DNA of 16,270 nucleotides, taken from NCBI GenBank assembly GCA_002371695.1, contig DFGG01000057.1:1-16270 (forward strand), written 5' to 3'. The DNA comes from a bacterium UBA3756 (GTDB lineage: Bacteria > Bacteroidota > Bacteroidia > Bacteroidales > Bacteroidaceae). Both the position numbers and the translations under genes were made by a program. Under the pieces are notes generated by a model. That model saw only the letters and a program-made list of their open reading frames with translations. It searched no databases and was not told the DNA's origin. Positions 15,358 to 16,270 of this stretch are shown here, one piece after another (position 1 is the first letter of the stretch; each line of letters begins with the position of its first letter).

Positions 15358-16089
15358 TTATTTCTTGGATAATTGGGCCATCATTACTGCTGCCAGTCCT
15401 GCTGTCTCAGTACGTAGACGACTCTCCCCCAAGTGTACCGATACATAACCGGCATCGAGTGCCATCTGTACCTCTTCGAGTGAGAAGTCCCCCTCTGGTC
15501 CTATAAGTACGGTTACTGTTTCATCGGCATCACTCTTGGCGGGCTTTGCACGCAGTTCATCGAAAAGATAAGTGCGTGGTATCTCATCATAACAATGGGC
15601 AATGAATTTACGTCCTCCAACAGGCTCCTCGATAAAGCGCTTGAAGGTGACTAGTTCGTTAACTACTGGTTTCCAAGCCTTGCGACTCTGCTTCATCGCA
15701 GCGATAACAATCTTGTCGAGACGCACACTCTTCAAGATACGCCGCTCAGAGAATTTGCAGTTGAGAAATGACACCTCATCGATACCTATCTCGGTAGCCT
15801 TCTCCAGCAGCCACTCAATACGGTCAAGCATCTTTGTAGGTGCTATGGCCAGATGAATGCGACATGGCCACTGACGCTGCTGGGGCATTGACTCAAGAAT
15901 CTCGTAGTAGCAATGGTGGGTGGCAGCAATAGTAATGCGAGCACGGAAATATGTGCCTTCTCCATCCATGAGGAATATTTCATCATCTGCCTTCAGACGT
16001 AGTACGCGTAGTGCATGCATCGCCTCATCGGAGGGCAGCTCTGATTGGGAGGCCGCCTCTGGAACATAAAAAAATCTTGCTTCCTTCAT
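15358..16089 (-). CDS. rsmE: 16S rRNA (uracil1498-N3)-methyltransferase
   Basis: A 243-residue SPOUT-class enzyme that methylates U1498 of 16S rRNA with S-adenosylmethionine. An N-terminal PUA-like part (RFFYVPEA, HALRVLRLKADDEIFLMDGEG) is followed by the SPOUT domain, with LDRIEWLLEKATEIGIDEV (88-106), LIGPEGDFSLEEV (195-207) and LGESRLRTETAGLAAV (220-235), which form the knotted SAM site. The frame is open 20 codons further up, but the ATG at 16089 gives the normal length and has GGGAGGA six bases upstream, one of the few real Shine-Dalgarno sequences in this window. It begins 16 bases after the stop of the transporter gene. Confidence 0.95.
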   Translation of the reverse strand: MKEARFFYVPEAASQSELPSDEAMHALRVLRLKADDEIFLMDGEGTYFRARITIAATHHCYYEILESMPQQRQWPCRIHLAIAPTKMLDRIEWLLEKATEIGIDEVSFLNCKFSERRILKSVRLDKIVIAAMKQSRKAWKPVVNELVTFKRFIEEPVGGRKFIAHCYDEIPRTYLFDELRAKPAKSDADETVTVLIGPEGDFSLEEVQMALDAGYVSVHLGESRLRTETAGLAAVMMAQLSKK

Positions 16090-16105
16090 ATCATGTCCTC
16101 CCGTT

Positions 16106-16270
16106 TCAGACAGTCTTTTTTTCTGGGTGGAACACAAGGGCAAAGGCAACCCCTACCGCGAGAGCGAATGCTGCAAAGATAAACCAGCACGACGTCCAGT
16201 CGCCCACAAGGAATCCACCTTCCCAAGTACAATAGTGATTAACCACCTCGCCTGCTGCCAGCGTTCCGAC
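16106..16270 (-). CDS. C-terminal end of an MFS nucleoside-type transporter (partial)
   Basis: Only the last 54 residues and the stop are inside the window; the gene continues beyond the right edge. The peptide has VVNHYCTWEGG, then GDWTSCWFIFAAFALAVGVA, a final membrane helix, and the tail FHPEKKTV. An acidic/aromatic loop with DW followed by W-x-x-F-A-A-F matches the last loop and helix of NupG/XapB-type nucleoside:proton symporters. The identification rests on a short stretch, so the substrate is tentative. It is the upstream neighbour of rsmE (16-base gap), so the operon's promoter should lie outside the window. Confidence 0.65.
   Translation of the reverse strand, partial: VGTLAAGEVVNHYCTWEGGFLVGDWTSCWFIFAAFALAVGVAFALVFHPEKKTV

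Overview
The window looks like a chromosomal segment of a Bacteroidales bacterium, most likely Prevotella-like. Three things point there: families almost confined to that group (DUF1460, DUF4421, DUF3256), a HisB of the Bacteroidetes type, and Bacteroidetes promoters of the form TAnnTTTGC with almost no Shine-Dalgarno sequences. Base composition is moderate and even. I see no transposase, integrase, phage gene, CRISPR array, tRNA or rRNA, so this is mostly ordinary core genome. Gene density is high and no gap exceeds 200 bases.

Layout. 1-2945 (minus): a three-gene operon read leftwards, Gfo/Idh/MocA oxidoreductase, then a DUF4421 outer-membrane-like protein, then a DUF1460 cysteine amidase-like protein. 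3034-4985 (plus): a six-helix membrane protein translationally coupled to bifunctional hisB. 4996-5103: five tandem, degenerate, palindromic 21-22-base units between two convergent genes. 5102-6232 (minus): an MltF-like lytic transglycosylase lipoprotein. 6344-9506 (plus): hisG-hisD-hisC with ATGA overlaps. 9532-11680 (minus): an OmpA-family lipoprotein, a monofunctional peptidoglycan glycosyltransferase (mtgA) and an unusual short sigma-70 factor, apparently one operon. 11821-13302 (plus): proS. 13303-13497: a structured intergenic region with a likely minus-strand small RNA and terminators. 13498-16270 (minus): the end of an MFS nucleoside-type transporter, then rsmE, a phenylacetate-CoA ligase and a DUF3256 protein.

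How it fits together. Two themes dominate. One is histidine biosynthesis: HisG makes phosphoribosyl-ATP, HisB removes water and later phosphate, HisC transaminates, and HisD carries out the last two oxidations. The operon is split, with hisB lying about 1.4 kb before hisG and an opposing gene between. The other is the cell envelope: glycan synthesis (MtgA), glycan cleavage (MltF-like), peptide cleavage (DUF1460) and an OmpA anchor.

The parts most worth a second look are not the metabolic genes. They are the sigma factor with altered region 2.3/2.4 and a shortened region 3, the 22-base repeat array, the structured RNA candidate downstream of proS, and two divergent promoter spacers with the same 65-base layout. 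I found no clear previously undescribed multi-gene system such as a defence island.
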